Made by a program: the position numbers and the translations under genes. A stretch of 64,000 bases of DNA from Nocardiopsis flavescens (lineage in GTDB: Bacteria; Actinomycetota; Actinomycetes; Streptosporangiales; Streptosporangiaceae), in contig NZ_FQZK01000008.1 in assembly GCF_900141985.1 (NCBI RefSeq), positions 1-64,000 of the forward strand, read 5' to 3'. Positions 17,571 to 26,031 of this stretch are shown here, piece after piece. The number at the start of each line of letters is the position of its first letter. Positions within the stretch are counted from its first letter, which is position 1. The notes under the pieces are model-generated. The model worked only from the letters and a program-made list of their open reading frames with translations. It made no database searches and was not told the origin of the DNA.

Positions 17571-18538
17571 GCGAGGGCCTTCCCGGCTCGGAGGGTGCGG
17601 GGGTCGACGAGGGCGAGGACGATGTCGATGGCGATGTTGAGCGCCACCGCGACCGCGCCGACCGTGAGGACGACGCCCCGGGTCAGCGGGTAGTCCCGGT
17701 CGATGATGGACTCGACCACGGCGCGGCCCAGGCCGGGCCAGGCGAAGACGCTCTCGATGATGATCGCCCCGCCGATCATGCCGGCCAGGATGAGCCCGGA
17801 CAGGGTCAGCGTGGAGGCCAGGAGGTTGGGGACGGCGTGTTTGGCGAACTGCCGGAACGTGCTGATCCGCCAGCCGCGCGCGGTGCGCATGTAGTCCTGT
17901 TCGAGCACCACGGCCGCCTCCCGGCGCACCAGCCGGGACATCGACGCGATGGGCCCGGAGGCGATCGCGACGGTGGGCAGCACGTAGGAGGCCATCGAGT
18001 CCGCGCCTGCGGCCGGGAGCACCCGCCAGTTCACCGCGAAGACCACGATCAGCACGGCGCCGATCACGTAGACCGGCAGGGCCAGGACGATGCCCGTGGT
18101 CCAGCCGAAGGCCGAGTCGAGCCAGGGGTTGCGGTTGCCCCGGGTCAGCCCGGCCACCGCCAGCCCCAGCGCCAGGGAGACGACCAGGGTGACCGCGATG
18201 CCGAACAGCGCGATGGAGGCGGTGAAGGGCAGCCGGGCGGCGATCACGTCGGCGACCGGCTGCCCGGTGCGGTAGGAGGTGCCGAGGTCGCCGGTGAACA
18301 GGCCCGCGAGGTAGTTCCAGAACTGTGCCAGGAGCGGCTGGTCCAGGCCCAGGCGGACCCGGGTGGCCTCGACCTGCTCCGGGGAGGCGTCCACTCCGGC
18401 CACGACGCGCGCGGCGTCGCCGGGGATGAGGTGGACGATGGCGAAGGTGATGACGGTCAGCGCCGCCAGGGCGAGCAGCAGCTCCGCGGTCTTGCGCAGC
18501 AGGAAGGCCGGCCACGGCCTGGTCAGGATCGAGTACAT
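17567..18538 (-). CDS. Dipeptide/opine ABC transporter permease (DppB-like)
   Basis: 323 residues with six predicted membrane segments. The N-terminal 'LALAALTVITFAIVHLIPGDAARV' and 'GLDQPLLAQFWNYLAGLFTGDLGTSY' are hallmarks of the DppB/OppB permease group. The EAA loop that contacts the ATPase is 'EQDYMRTARGWRISTFRQFAKHAVPN', followed by 'GGAIIIESVFAWPGLGRAVVE'. It pairs with the permease domain of the fused partner encoded next and receives substrate from the lipoprotein encoded upstream. The ATG at 18538 has GAGAGCACC before it. Stop and next start overlap as ATGA, so translation is coupled. Confidence 0.92.
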   Translation of the reverse strand: MYSILTRPWPAFLLRKTAELLLALAALTVITFAIVHLIPGDAARVVAGVDASPEQVEATRVRLGLDQPLLAQFWNYLAGLFTGDLGTSYRTGQPVADVIAARLPFTASIALFGIAVTLVVSLALGLAVAGLTRGNRNPWLDSAFGWTTGIVLALPVYVIGAVLIVVFAVNWRVLPAAGADSMASYVLPTVAIASGPIASMSRLVRREAAVVLEQDYMRTARGWRISTFRQFAKHAVPNLLASTLTLSGLILAGMIGGAIIIESVFAWPGLGRAVVESIIDRDYPLTRGVVLTVGAVAVALNIAIDIVLALVDPRTLRAGKALA

Positions 18539-18557
18539 GGTGCTCTCAGCGGCTCGG

Positions 18558-18600
18558 GCCCCGGGCGGACCCCGGGAGGGGTCCGGTGTCCGCCCGGGGC
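18558..18600 (-). terminator. Intercistronic hairpin between binding protein and permease genes
   Basis: A perfect 13-bp GC stem pairs 18558-18570 with 18588-18600 around a 17-base loop. It lies between the substrate-binding protein stop (18615) and the permease start (18538). In such operons a hairpin here usually lowers downstream expression or protects the upstream mRNA, giving binding protein excess. Confidence 0.6.
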
Positions 18601-18614
18601 GGCGCGGTCGGGTG

Positions 18615-20177
18615 TCAGTCCAGGACCCGCAGGGTGGTCGCGTCCTCGCGGCCTCCGGGGGTCGCGACGGAGAACCCGTCCCGGCCGACGATCGACTGGG
18701 TCACGGTCGACAGCGGGATGAAGTCGACCGCGTCGAGCGCCGCGCGCTGGGCGGTCTCCCAGTGCCCGCACATCTCCTCCTCGGAGGCGGCGGTCAGGGC
18801 CGCCTCCGCGGCCTCGGCGGCCTCGGGGTTGTCGGAGTGGGTGAGGTTGCGGCCGCCGTCGCCGTAGGGGGCGCCGATCACGGTGGTGAGGCCCCAGGAG
18901 ATGGTGCCCAGGTTGTTGACCGTGGCGTACACGGTGACGTCCCAGGTGTCGGGCTCGTCGTAGATCTGGCTGACCCAGCTGCCGACGTCGGTGTTGCGCA
19001 GCTCGACCTCGGCGCCCGCCGCCCGCAGCTGCTCCTGGAGGTAGATGGTCGCGGCGCCGTTGGGGCCGATGGCGTGGCTGCCCAGCACGTCGACGGAGAC
19101 GCCGTCCAGGGCCTCGGCGGCGGCGTCCATGTCCTGCTCCAGCAGCAGCGACTCGTCGGTGTTGGCGCACTGCATGTTCTCGTCGCCCAGGGTCGCGATC
19201 AGCGACCCCTCCGGGTCGACGATCTCGCGCAGGGCGTCCCGGTCGATGAGGTGGGCCGCGGCGCGGCGCAGCTCCTCGTCCTCGAAGGGGCTCCCCTCGC
19301 GGTGGTTGAACATGACGTAGTACTCGCCGGTGACGGCGGTGGTGAAGGTGTAGGAGTCGTCGCCCTCGAACCGGCCGAGTTCCTCGGCCTCGATGGGCGC
19401 GACGTCGATCTCCCCGGTGAGGAGCTGGTTGGCCACCGCGTCCTCGGCGCCCACGGCGAATTCGAGGGTGGCGGCGGGGGTGCCGGGGAGGGGCTCGGAG
19501 TACTCGGTCCAGGCGTCGTAGTCCTCGCGCAGCGCGAAGCGGTAGTTCACGCCGGTGCGGGACTCGGTGAGGACGTAGGGGCCGCTGAACGCGCCCTCGA
19601 CGGTTCCGGCGGCGAGCCCGTCGAGGTCGTCGAGCCCGGCGGGGCAGATGATCCCGGCCTGCGGGATGGAGAGGCCGGGGAGCACCTCCGAGTGCGGTTC
19701 GCCCAGGGCGATGGTGACGGTCCCGGCGGCCTCGTCGGCGGTGACGGTCGCCTCGCCGCCGCCGAAGACGCCGCTGGTGTGGAGGGAGTTGGTGGCGGGG
19801 TCGGCGAGGTAGGCCAGGGAGTCGGCGACGACGGCGGGGGTGATCTCGGTGCCGTCGGCGCAGGTGCGCCCCTCGGTGATGGTCAGGGTCACCTCGTCGG
19901 CGGCCACCTCCCAGGACTCGGCGAGGCCGGGGATGAACTCGCCGTCCAGGTCCCGGCGCACGAGGGTGTCGTAGGCGAGCCGGACCGCCCGGTAGTCGTC
20001 CGTGGTCTGCGTCAGGGCGGGGTCGAAGGTCGTGGGGTCCTCGATCCACGCGCCCCGGATCGTGTCCGTCCCCGCCTGGGCACCGTCGCCGCCCGTGGTG
20101 CACCCGGTGAGCGCGAGCGCCCCCGCGCAGAGGAGGGCCGGCACCGCGTGTCTCCCCCTGCCCTGGCTTCTCGACAT
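18615..20177 (-). CDS. ABC transporter substrate-binding lipoprotein (SBP family 5)
   Basis: 520 residues. A signal peptide ends in the lipobox A-L-T-G-C at about residue 26, so the protein is anchored outside the membrane. The family 5 (DppA/OppA/NikA/AgaA) pattern is clear: 'TFDPALTQTTDDYRAVRLAYDTLVRRD', 'PGLAESWEV', 'GAFSGPYVLTESRTG', 'RRAAAHLIDRDALRE'. The domain binds peptides, opines or other amide compounds; the ligand cannot be named. The ATG at 20177 has GAGAGGAACACC upstream. It is first gene of the importer-amidohydrolase unit and lies downstream of two copies of a motif shared with the dipeptidase promoter (see 20272-20453). Confidence 0.92.
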   Translation of the reverse strand: MSRSQGRGRHAVPALLCAGALALTGCTTGGDGAQAGTDTIRGAWIEDPTTFDPALTQTTDDYRAVRLAYDTLVRRDLDGEFIPGLAESWEVAADEVTLTITEGRTCADGTEITPAVVADSLAYLADPATNSLHTSGVFGGGEATVTADEAAGTVTIALGEPHSEVLPGLSIPQAGIICPAGLDDLDGLAAGTVEGAFSGPYVLTESRTGVNYRFALREDYDAWTEYSEPLPGTPAATLEFAVGAEDAVANQLLTGEIDVAPIEAEELGRFEGDDSYTFTTAVTGEYYVMFNHREGSPFEDEELRRAAAHLIDRDALREIVDPEGSLIATLGDENMQCANTDESLLLEQDMDAAAEALDGVSVDVLGSHAIGPNGAATIYLQEQLRAAGAEVELRNTDVGSWVSQIYDEPDTWDVTVYATVNNLGTISWGLTTVIGAPYGDGGRNLTHSDNPEAAEAAEAALTAASEEEMCGHWETAQRAALDAVDFIPLSTVTQSIVGRDGFSVATPGGREDATTLRVLD

Positions 20178-20271
20178 GGTGTTCCTCTCGGTCGATGGGG
20201 TGCGGATGACACCTGAGGTGTGATCCGGGTCTCAATGGAAGCAAGTCCAGGGGAGAAGGTCACCGCTCACG

Positions 20272-20314
20272 CGTTGAAAACCTGGGGCGGCCTCTCCTAC
20301 AGATGTCGAAACGG
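20272..20314 (-). promoter_or_regulatory. Shared cis-element copy A upstream of the binding-protein gene
   Basis: On the plus strand this reads CGTTGAAA (20272-20279) and, 24 bases from its first base, CCTACAGATGTCGAAACGG (20296-20314). Copy C at 26044-26085 has the same two blocks with the same 24-base offset. The pair TTGAAA-N18-TACA could also be a -35/-10 pair in the plus direction. It probably binds a regulator common to both promoters. Confidence 0.5.
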
Positions 20315-20399
20315 CCCGCCCCGCGCGTGGTCGGGGACCGGTCCCGGCGCCCCGGTCCCGTGGGCCGGGGCTCCATACAAGCCGGAACGCCGCAGGGGT

Positions 20400-20453
20400 G
20401 CACCGGGCAGGCGTTGAAGGCTCCCCCGGACGCCTTCGACATCCGTAGGGGCC
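20400..20453 (-). promoter_or_regulatory. Shared cis-element copy B
   Basis: Bases 20400-20420 match 26032-26052 (copy C) at 19 of 21 positions, including GCACCGGGCAG and CGTTGAA. The second block is present in inverted form, CCTTCGACATCCGTAGG (20433-20449), compared with copy A. Confidence 0.5.
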
Positions 20454-20797
20454 GGTGACCGGGCGGACGCACCGAGCCCGCCCCCGGGTCGGGCGCGAGT
20501 CCGCCGGGTTACGGGGCGTCCCCGGGCCGGGTGCGGACCGACGCCGTCCCGTCCCGCCTCCCGCCGGGCCGGACACCCGGCCCCGGGTCGCGGGAGGGCG
20601 GGAATCCGGCCGCGCACCGGCCGCCGCGGACGGTGTCCCGCCGAGCGGTGTGCGCACGCCGGACCGTTGGCACGGGGGCGGCCCGCTGGTCAGCGGGCCG
20701 TCGCCCCTGTGACGCCGGGGTCGAACGACATCACACCACGTCGGGGGACACGACCCCGCCACGGGGTCCCCGGGCGGCGCACCGGCGCCTCCCAGGA

Positions 20798-20831
20798 CCG
20801 CTCTCCCGGTCGCGGGCGCCCGGGAGAGCGG
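20798..20831 (-). terminator. Terminator hairpin behind the CoA-transferase operon
   Basis: A perfect 12-bp stem pairs 20798-20809 with 20820-20831, about 110 bases past the stop of the CoA-transferase gene. Confidence 0.6.
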
Positions 20832-20943
20832 CCCTCGCACCGCGGCACCGGCCGCCGCGGCGACCCGTCGCTGTCCGCCGGGGCACGGGTCCCCCGGGGT
20901 CGGACCCGGGGCTCGCGGGAGCGCCACCGCGCACCCGGACCGG

Positions 20944-22101
20944 TCACCAGTCCCCGAGCACGTCCTCGCGGTCGGCGTCGATCCCGGTGGCGGGGCGCAC
21001 GGGCCGCAGCGGCGCCCCGCTGAAGGAGATGTTGGGCGAGGTCCGCAGGTACGTGTGCCCCAGGGGGTGGCGGACCTCCTCGACCGTCCCCCGCCCCCGC
21101 AGGTAGTCGTCCCCGGCCAGGGACTCCAGGGTCCGCACCGGCTGCACGGGGATGCCCGCCTCCCCGCACTCGCCCAGGATCTCCCGGGTCGTCCGCCCGG
21201 CCGCGTAGGCGGCGATGGCGGCCTGCACCTCCTCCATGTTCTCGTTGCGCTCCTGGTTGGTGGCGAACGGCGCCTCCTCCCCCTCCGCGAGGGCGCCGGA
21301 GACGCGCAGGAAGTCGCGCCAGTTGCGGTCCGAGTACGGCAGGACGCACACCCACCCGTCCAGGCACCGGTGCGGGCTGCGGCTGGGCGCCAGCGTCCGG
21401 TGCCAGCCGGCGGGCCCCTTCGGGGGGACGAAGGAGAAGTCGTTGAGCTGCTCGGTGAGGGTGAAGTCGGCCATGACATCCACCATCGGCACGTCCACCC
21501 ACTGCCCCGCCCCGTGCTCGTCCCGGTGGTGGAGCGCGGCCAGGACGGAGTACACGATGGTCAGCGCGCAGATCTTGTCCGCCATCACGTAGGGCGCGTA
21601 CCGCGGGCGGTCCCCGGCCTTGGCGTACACGTCGCACACCCCCGAGGCGGCCTGGACGGTGTCGTCGTAGGCGGGGGTGTCGGCCAGCTCCGAGTCGCTG
21701 GCGTAGCCCTGGGCCGTGCACAGGATCGCCCGCGGGTTGAGGGCCCGCACGGACTCCCAGTCCAGGCCGTAGCCCCGGCGCCGGGACGGGAGGTGGTTGG
21801 TCAGGACGATGTCGGCCGAGCGCAGGAGCCCGCGCAGCTCCTCCCGCCCCCGGTCGGTCTTCATGTCGACCGCGATGTTGTACTTGCCGTCGCCCAGGGA
21901 GTGCGCGGCACCGCTCATCCCCGGCGCGGCGCTCGCGCCGATGCGGCGCACCACGTCGCCGCCCGGCGGCTCCACCTTGACGACGGTCGCCCCCAGCTTG
22001 GCCAGCAGCCTCCCGGCCATCGGCGCCATCACCACGCTGGAGACCTCCACGACCTTCAGGCCGGCCAGCGGGCCGCCCGTCTCCCCTGAGTCCATGTCCA
22101 C
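20944..22101 (-). CDS. Class III (CaiB/BaiF) CoA-transferase
   Basis: 385 residues of the CaiB/BaiF family: 'LKVVEVSSVVMAPMAGRLLAKLGATVVKVEPPGGDVVRR', 'YNIAVDMKTDRGREELRGL', 'LTNHLPSRRRGYGLD', and 'PAYDDTVQAASGV' with the catalytic Asp. It activates a carboxylic acid by taking CoA from a donor acyl-CoA. The start is GTG at 22101 with GGAGG six bases upstream. It lies 133 bases downstream of the PucR regulator gene and seems to be last gene of the 20.9-26.0 kb catabolic operon. It is a different subgroup from the CoA-transferase at 4381. Confidence 0.9.
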   Translation of the reverse strand: MDMDSGETGGPLAGLKVVEVSSVVMAPMAGRLLAKLGATVVKVEPPGGDVVRRIGASAAPGMSGAAHSLGDGKYNIAVDMKTDRGREELRGLLRSADIVLTNHLPSRRRGYGLDWESVRALNPRAILCTAQGYASDSELADTPAYDDTVQAASGVCDVYAKAGDRPRYAPYVMADKICALTIVYSVLAALHHRDEHGAGQWVDVPMVDVMADFTLTEQLNDFSFVPPKGPAGWHRTLAPSRSPHRCLDGWVCVLPYSDRNWRDFLRVSGALAEGEEAPFATNQERNENMEEVQAAIAAYAAGRTTREILGECGEAGIPVQPVRTLESLAGDDYLRGRGTVEEVRHPLGHTYLRTSPNISFSGAPLRPVRPATGIDADREDVLGDW

Positions 22102-22234
22102 GCTCTTCCTCCCGCAGTGGGGTTCGGTCGGGCCTTCACCGGTGGGTCCGGCGTCGGCGGGTCCGGGTGCGCGGCGGCGCCCAGGCCCGGCCCCGGCGGG
22201 GCGGCGGCAGCGGGCCGCGGCGGTCGGCGGCGGT

Positions 22235-23470
22235 TCAGCGGCCGGGCGGGGGCCCGACCCTGCCGCGGACCGCCAGCCAGAGCTGGAGCAGGAATCGGTC
22301 GCCGCCGTCGTCCAGCGACAGCCCGGTCTCCTTCTCGAACAGGCGCAGGCGGTAGTAGACGGTGGTGCGGTGCAGGTGCAGCAGGTCCGAGGTGCGGGCG
22401 ACGCTGCCGGCCTGCTCCAGGAAGCACGCCACCGTCCGCAGCAGCTCCTCCGGCTGGGACTCCACCGTCTCCCTGACCAGCTCCGGGACCAGCGAGGCGT
22501 CGATCCGGGACCGGACGGCGGCCTCCACCAGGGTCTCCAGGGGGTGCTCGTCCCAGAAGGCGACGGGGCGCCCGCGGTCCACCGCGATCCGGGCGGCGGT
22601 GCGGGCGTGGTCGTAGGAGCGCGAGGCCTCGGCGAGCGGGACCGCCGAGCCCACCCCGAAGCGGAGCCCCTCGGCGAGGCCGGCGTCCAGCGGGGCGACC
22701 CGGGCGGCGGCGCGCTCCGCGGCCCTGGCGCAGTCCGTCCGGGCCGCGGCGCCGCGGCCCCCGACGAGCAGGAAGGCGTGGTCCTCGGCGACGGCGAAGG
22801 CCGCCGACCGGTCCCACTGCGGCTGGACCGCCTGGCGCAGGGAGCGGCGCAGCACCTCGGCCCGCTCGTCGGCGGTCCGGGCGGGCCAGGGCTCGGCGCC
22901 GACGACCGCGAGCGCGGTGACCTCGTCCGCGTTCTCGAAGTACCCCAGGTCGGTCAGGTCGCGCGCGGCGGACGCCCGGTCCTGCTCCGCGTCCGAGAGC
23001 AGGGCGAACAGCAGGGCCTCGACCTCCAGCGCGGACTCCAGCCCGTCCTGGTGCTGCCAGGCCAGGACGCGCTCCATCTCGTGCGCCGCGGAGACGCACA
23101 GCGCCATCTCCTCGTCGGACAGCTCGTCCTCGCCCCGCAGGATCACCCACATGACCCCCAGCGGCCCGTACCGGGAGCGCAGCGGGAAGGCCATCCGGTC
23201 GTACTCGTGTCCCTCGATCCCCAGGGCCCGGCCGCGCCGGGGCGAGCGCCAGTGCGGGAACCCGGCGGCGAAGGTCGCCTCCCGCACGGGCCCCTCGATG
23301 CGCCGGTTGGCCAGGGAGGTCAGGCGCAGGGGGTCGGCGTCCCCGAAGTGGGTGCTGGACCCCAGCAGGCGCAGGTCGGTGTCGTCGACGGCCACACTTC
23401 GCCTGATCCGCTGGGCGAGCCGCTCGGCCAGCTCCGTGATGGCGTCCATCTCCCGATCGTACCGAGTCAC
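22235..23470 (-). CDS. PucR/CdaR-family transcriptional regulator
   Basis: 411 residues. The N-terminal half may be a diverged GAF-like sensor ('GPLGVMWVILRGEDELSDEEMALC'). The C-terminal PucR HTH_30 domain is clear: 'LLRTVACFLEQAGSVARTSDLLHLHRTT' followed by 'YYRLRLFEKETGLSLDDG'. Such proteins activate degradation operons when substrate is present. The GTG at 23470 overlaps the reductase stop as GTGA; an in-frame ATG at 23449 is possible. Being embedded in the operon, it probably regulates it, and it is my first candidate for binding the repeated element at 20272, 20400 and 26032 (inference). Confidence 0.87.
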   Translation of the reverse strand: MTRYDREMDAITELAERLAQRIRRSVAVDDTDLRLLGSSTHFGDADPLRLTSLANRRIEGPVREATFAAGFPHWRSPRRGRALGIEGHEYDRMAFPLRSRYGPLGVMWVILRGEDELSDEEMALCVSAAHEMERVLAWQHQDGLESALEVEALLFALLSDAEQDRASAARDLTDLGYFENADEVTALAVVGAEPWPARTADERAEVLRRSLRQAVQPQWDRSAAFAVAEDHAFLLVGGRGAAARTDCARAAERAAARVAPLDAGLAEGLRFGVGSAVPLAEASRSYDHARTAARIAVDRGRPVAFWDEHPLETLVEAAVRSRIDASLVPELVRETVESQPEELLRTVACFLEQAGSVARTSDLLHLHRTTVYYRLRLFEKETGLSLDDGGDRFLLQLWLAVRGRVGPPPGR

Positions 23471-24402
23471 AGGTCCAGGACCAGCTTCTCCGTCGTGCTC
23501 CGGGAGACGCAGGGGTACATGCGCCCCGGCGGCGCGCCCAGGAGGTCGCGGTGCTCGGGCTCGCCGTCAAGGACCGTGACCGCGCACGAGCCGCAGACCC
23601 CTTCGCGGCAGCCCGCCGCCACGGCGACGTCCTCCCGCAGGAGCGCGTCCAGGAGCGTCTCCCCGGCGGGGACCGCGACCGTCCTGCCGCTGCGCGCGCA
23701 CTCGGCGGTGAAGGGGGCGTCGTCCGCGAAGGACCGCGGCTCGGCGCGGAAGCGCTCGACGTGCACCGGGCCGAACCGCTCTGCGCCGAAGGTCTCCTCG
23801 ACCGCGGCGACCATGCGCGGCGGCCCGCAGGCGACGACCTCGGTGCCGTCCGCCGCGTCCCGGGCCAGGGCCGCCAGGTCGAGCCGGCGCCCCTCGTCCG
23901 CGGCGGCGACCACGACGTCCCCGGTCCCGGGCAGCTCGTCCAGGAAGGGCATGCCCGCCCGGCCGCGCCCGGCGTAGCGCAGGGCGGGGCCGCGGCCGTC
24001 GCGGACGTCGCGCAGGTACATGGCCAGCACGGCGGTGATGCCGATGCCGCCCGCGATGTAGAGGGTGCCCGGGGCGGTCCGCCCGGGGAAGGTGGACCGG
24101 GGCTCCGAGACGCGCAGGGCGGTGCCGGGCCGCAGGAACAGGTGGACGTACTCCGAGGCCCCGCGGCTGAGCGCCTCGTGCTTGACCGCGATGCGGTAGC
24201 GGGCGGTGTCCGCGGGGTCGCCGCAGAGCGAGTACTGGCGCCTGAGCCGGTTGGGGAGTTCGACGTCCATGTGGGCGCCGGGCGTCCAGGGCGCCAGCGC
24301 CCCGCCGTCGGGGGCGCGCAGGGTGACGGCGCGCACGCCCTCGGCCACGGGCCGGACCTCTTCCACGACCAGTACGGGGGCGGTCCCGGGTGCGGCGCCC
24401 AT
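23467..24402 (-). CDS. PDR-type 2Fe-2S ferredoxin reductase (VanB-like)
   Basis: 311 residues in three domains. A flavin-binding barrel has 'RQYSLCGDPADTARYRIAVK'. An NAD-binding domain has 'LYIAGGIGITAVLAMYLRDV' and 'VVACGPPRMV'. A C-terminal plant-type 2Fe-2S domain has Cys ligands in 'CREGVCGSCAV' and 'YPCVSR'. The layout is that of phthalate dioxygenase reductase and VanB, which pass electrons from NADH to a Rieske oxygenase such as demethylases. No Rieske oxygenase gene is present in the window, so the partner is elsewhere or is not an oxygenase. Its ATG overlaps the previous stop by one base (TGATG). Confidence 0.9.
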   Translation of the reverse strand: MGAAPGTAPVLVVEEVRPVAEGVRAVTLRAPDGGALAPWTPGAHMDVELPNRLRRQYSLCGDPADTARYRIAVKHEALSRGASEYVHLFLRPGTALRVSEPRSTFPGRTAPGTLYIAGGIGITAVLAMYLRDVRDGRGPALRYAGRGRAGMPFLDELPGTGDVVVAAADEGRRLDLAALARDAADGTEVVACGPPRMVAAVEETFGAERFGPVHVERFRAEPRSFADDAPFTAECARSGRTVAVPAGETLLDALLREDVAVAAGCREGVCGSCAVTVLDGEPEHRDLLGAPPGRMYPCVSRSTTEKLVLDL

Positions 24403-25028
24403 CAGTAGAGGGTCTTGTAGGCGGTCCTGGCCAGGTCCGCGTCGATGGCGTCCGCGCTGACCGCGGGGTTCCCCAGGCGGTCGGCGATGACCTCGCCCAG
24501 CGTGGGGACCAGCTCGGCCAGGGCGAAGCTCTCGGGGTCCCAGATCCGCGAGCGCAGCACAGCCCGCCCGCAGTGCAGGTAGACCTCCCGCACCCGGACG
24601 ACGATGGCGACCTTGGGCGTCTTGCCCTCGGCCTCCAGGCGGGCGAGCACGTCGGGGTCCTCGGTGGGGTAGGCCGTGCCGTTGACGCGCAGCGTCTCGT
24701 GGTGGCCGGGCACCAGGAAGACCAGCCCGATGCGCGGGTCGGTGGCGAGGTTCTCGAAGGTGTCGAGGCGGTTGTTGCCCACCCGGTCCGGGATGGCCAG
24801 GGTCCGCTCGTCCAGCACCTTGACGAACCCCGGGTAGTCGCCGCGGGGCGAGCAGTCGGCGGTGCCGTCCGCGTGGGCGGTGGCCAGGCAGACGAACGGG
24901 GAGTGCGCGATGAAGCGGTGGACGTGGTGGTCCACGTGGTCCCGCACCTTGCCGACGGCGGCCTCGCTCGGCTCGCCGACGAGTTCGCGCACCCGCTCCA
25001 GGGACATGGGTTCGGGCCGTCGGGCCAT
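24402..25028 (-). CDS. PPOX-type FMN flavoprotein (MSMEG_1061-like)
   Basis: 208 residues of the pyridoxamine 5'-phosphate oxidase-like split-barrel group: 'IAHSPFVCLATAHADGTADCSPRGDYPGFVKVLDERTLAIPDR' followed by 'GNNRLDTFENLATDPRIGLVFLVPG' and 'TLRVNGTAYPTEDPDVL'. This strongly resembles the MSMEG_1061/DR2398 family of FMN (or F420)-binding proteins of unknown substrate. It sits with one-base overlaps (TGATG) between the dipeptidase and the reductase genes, so it is co-translated and probably acts on the same compound, perhaps as a flavin-dependent reductase. Confidence 0.87.
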   Translation of the reverse strand: MARRPEPMSLERVRELVGEPSEAAVGKVRDHVDHHVHRFIAHSPFVCLATAHADGTADCSPRGDYPGFVKVLDERTLAIPDRVGNNRLDTFENLATDPRIGLVFLVPGHHETLRVNGTAYPTEDPDVLARLEAEGKTPKVAIVVRVREVYLHCGRAVLRSRIWDPESFALAELVPTLGEVIADRLGNPAVSADAIDADLARTAYKTLY

Positions 25029-26008
25029 CAGGCACCCCACACTTCTCGGTAGAGGCGCATCCAGTTGCCGCCCATGATCTTGTCGACCTCCTCGGGGGTG
25101 TGCCCCCGGTCGCGCAGCCCGGAGGCGATGTCGGGGATCTCGGCGTTGGTCTCCAGACCGGCGACCGAGGGGTTGGGGCGGTACGGCCCCGCGTCGAAGT
25201 GGGGCGTGGTGCCGTGCAGCCGCGCCAGGGAGGCGAAGAAGTCCGCGTCGCGGCCCTCGCACTGGTCGGTGGCGATGCCCACGTGGTCGACGCCGGCCAC
25301 CTCGACCAGCCGCTCCAGCCCGTCCAGGTAGTCGGAGAGGGTGGAGTCGAACCCCCCGGGGAGGAACTGCGGGTAGGCGTTGGCCCCGATCACGCCGCCC
25401 CGGTCCACCAGGGCCCGGACCAGCTCCGCGGGCTTGTTGCGCGGGTGGTCGGCGAACTCGCGGAGCTGGGCGTGGGTGAAGGCGACGGGGGCCTCGGAGA
25501 CCTCGATCGCGTGCCGCGCGCTCCGGTCGCCCACGTGGGAGAGGTCGACGAGGACGCCCAGGTCGTTGAGCCTGCGCACCGCCTTGACCCCGAAGAGGCT
25601 GAGCCCCTCGTCGTGGGGTTCGTAGCACCCGTTCGCCACCAGGTTGCGGACGTTGTAGGCGAGCTGCACCACGCGCACGCCGAGCACATGGAAGGCTTCG
25701 AGCCGCTCGATGTCGTTGCCGATGGGCGCGATGTTCTGCCAGCCCAGGATGATCCCCGTCCGGCCGGTCTCATGCGCGCGCACGATGTCGGCGCTGCCCC
25801 TGACCTGGAGCAGCGTGTCCGCCCGCTCCCGGAAGCGCCGGTGCCAGGCGGCCGTCGCGTCGACGGTCTCCTCGAAGCCCTCCCAGATGGCGATCGTGGC
25901 GTTGAGCGCCGTGACCCTTCCGCGGGCGAGGCTGTCGTACACACCGGGGTCGTCCCAGTTGCTGGGGTTGCAGCCGTCGACGGTGATGCCGTGAACCATG
26001 CGCCCCAT
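25028..26008 (-). CDS. M19 (renal dipeptidase) family protein with altered metal site
   Basis: About 326 residues. The second half is a clear membrane-dipeptidase (peptidase M19) match: 'RRLNDLGVLVDLSHVGDRSARHAIEVSEAPVAFTHAQLREFADHPRN' keeps the two His ligands ('LSHV', 'FTHA'), and 'GVDHVGIATDQCEGRD' and 'KIMGGNWMRLY' also fit. The N-terminal ligand motif, usually D-G-H-N-D, is D-G-C-N-P here, and the bridging Glu position appears as Gln in 'ILGWQNIAP'. It may therefore be a specialised or non-classical hydrolase. The start is 26008 or 25999; neither has a strong ribosome site. It is first gene of the operon running down to 20944 and divergent from the oxidase at 26188. Confidence 0.83.
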   Translation of the reverse strand: MGRMVHGITVDGCNPSNWDDPGVYDSLARGRVTALNATIAIWEGFEETVDATAAWHRRFRERADTLLQVRGSADIVRAHETGRTGIILGWQNIAPIGNDIERLEAFHVLGVRVVQLAYNVRNLVANGCYEPHDEGLSLFGVKAVRRLNDLGVLVDLSHVGDRSARHAIEVSEAPVAFTHAQLREFADHPRNKPAELVRALVDRGGVIGANAYPQFLPGGFDSTLSDYLDGLERLVEVAGVDHVGIATDQCEGRDADFFASLARLHGTTPHFDAGPYRPNPSVAGLETNAEIPDIASGLRDRGHTPEEVDKIMGGNWMRLYREVWGA

Positions 26009-26031
26009 CCAATCAACGCCGCCGGTACCGC

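Larger units (their letters stand above)
20178..20943. other. Long intergenic region (766 bases) with shared regulatory repeats
   Basis: It holds the promoter region of the binding-protein gene on the left (motif copies A and B) and the terminator of the CoA-transferase operon on the right (20798-20831). Between 20460 and 20790 I see only GC-rich sequence without a supported gene. Confidence 0.5.
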
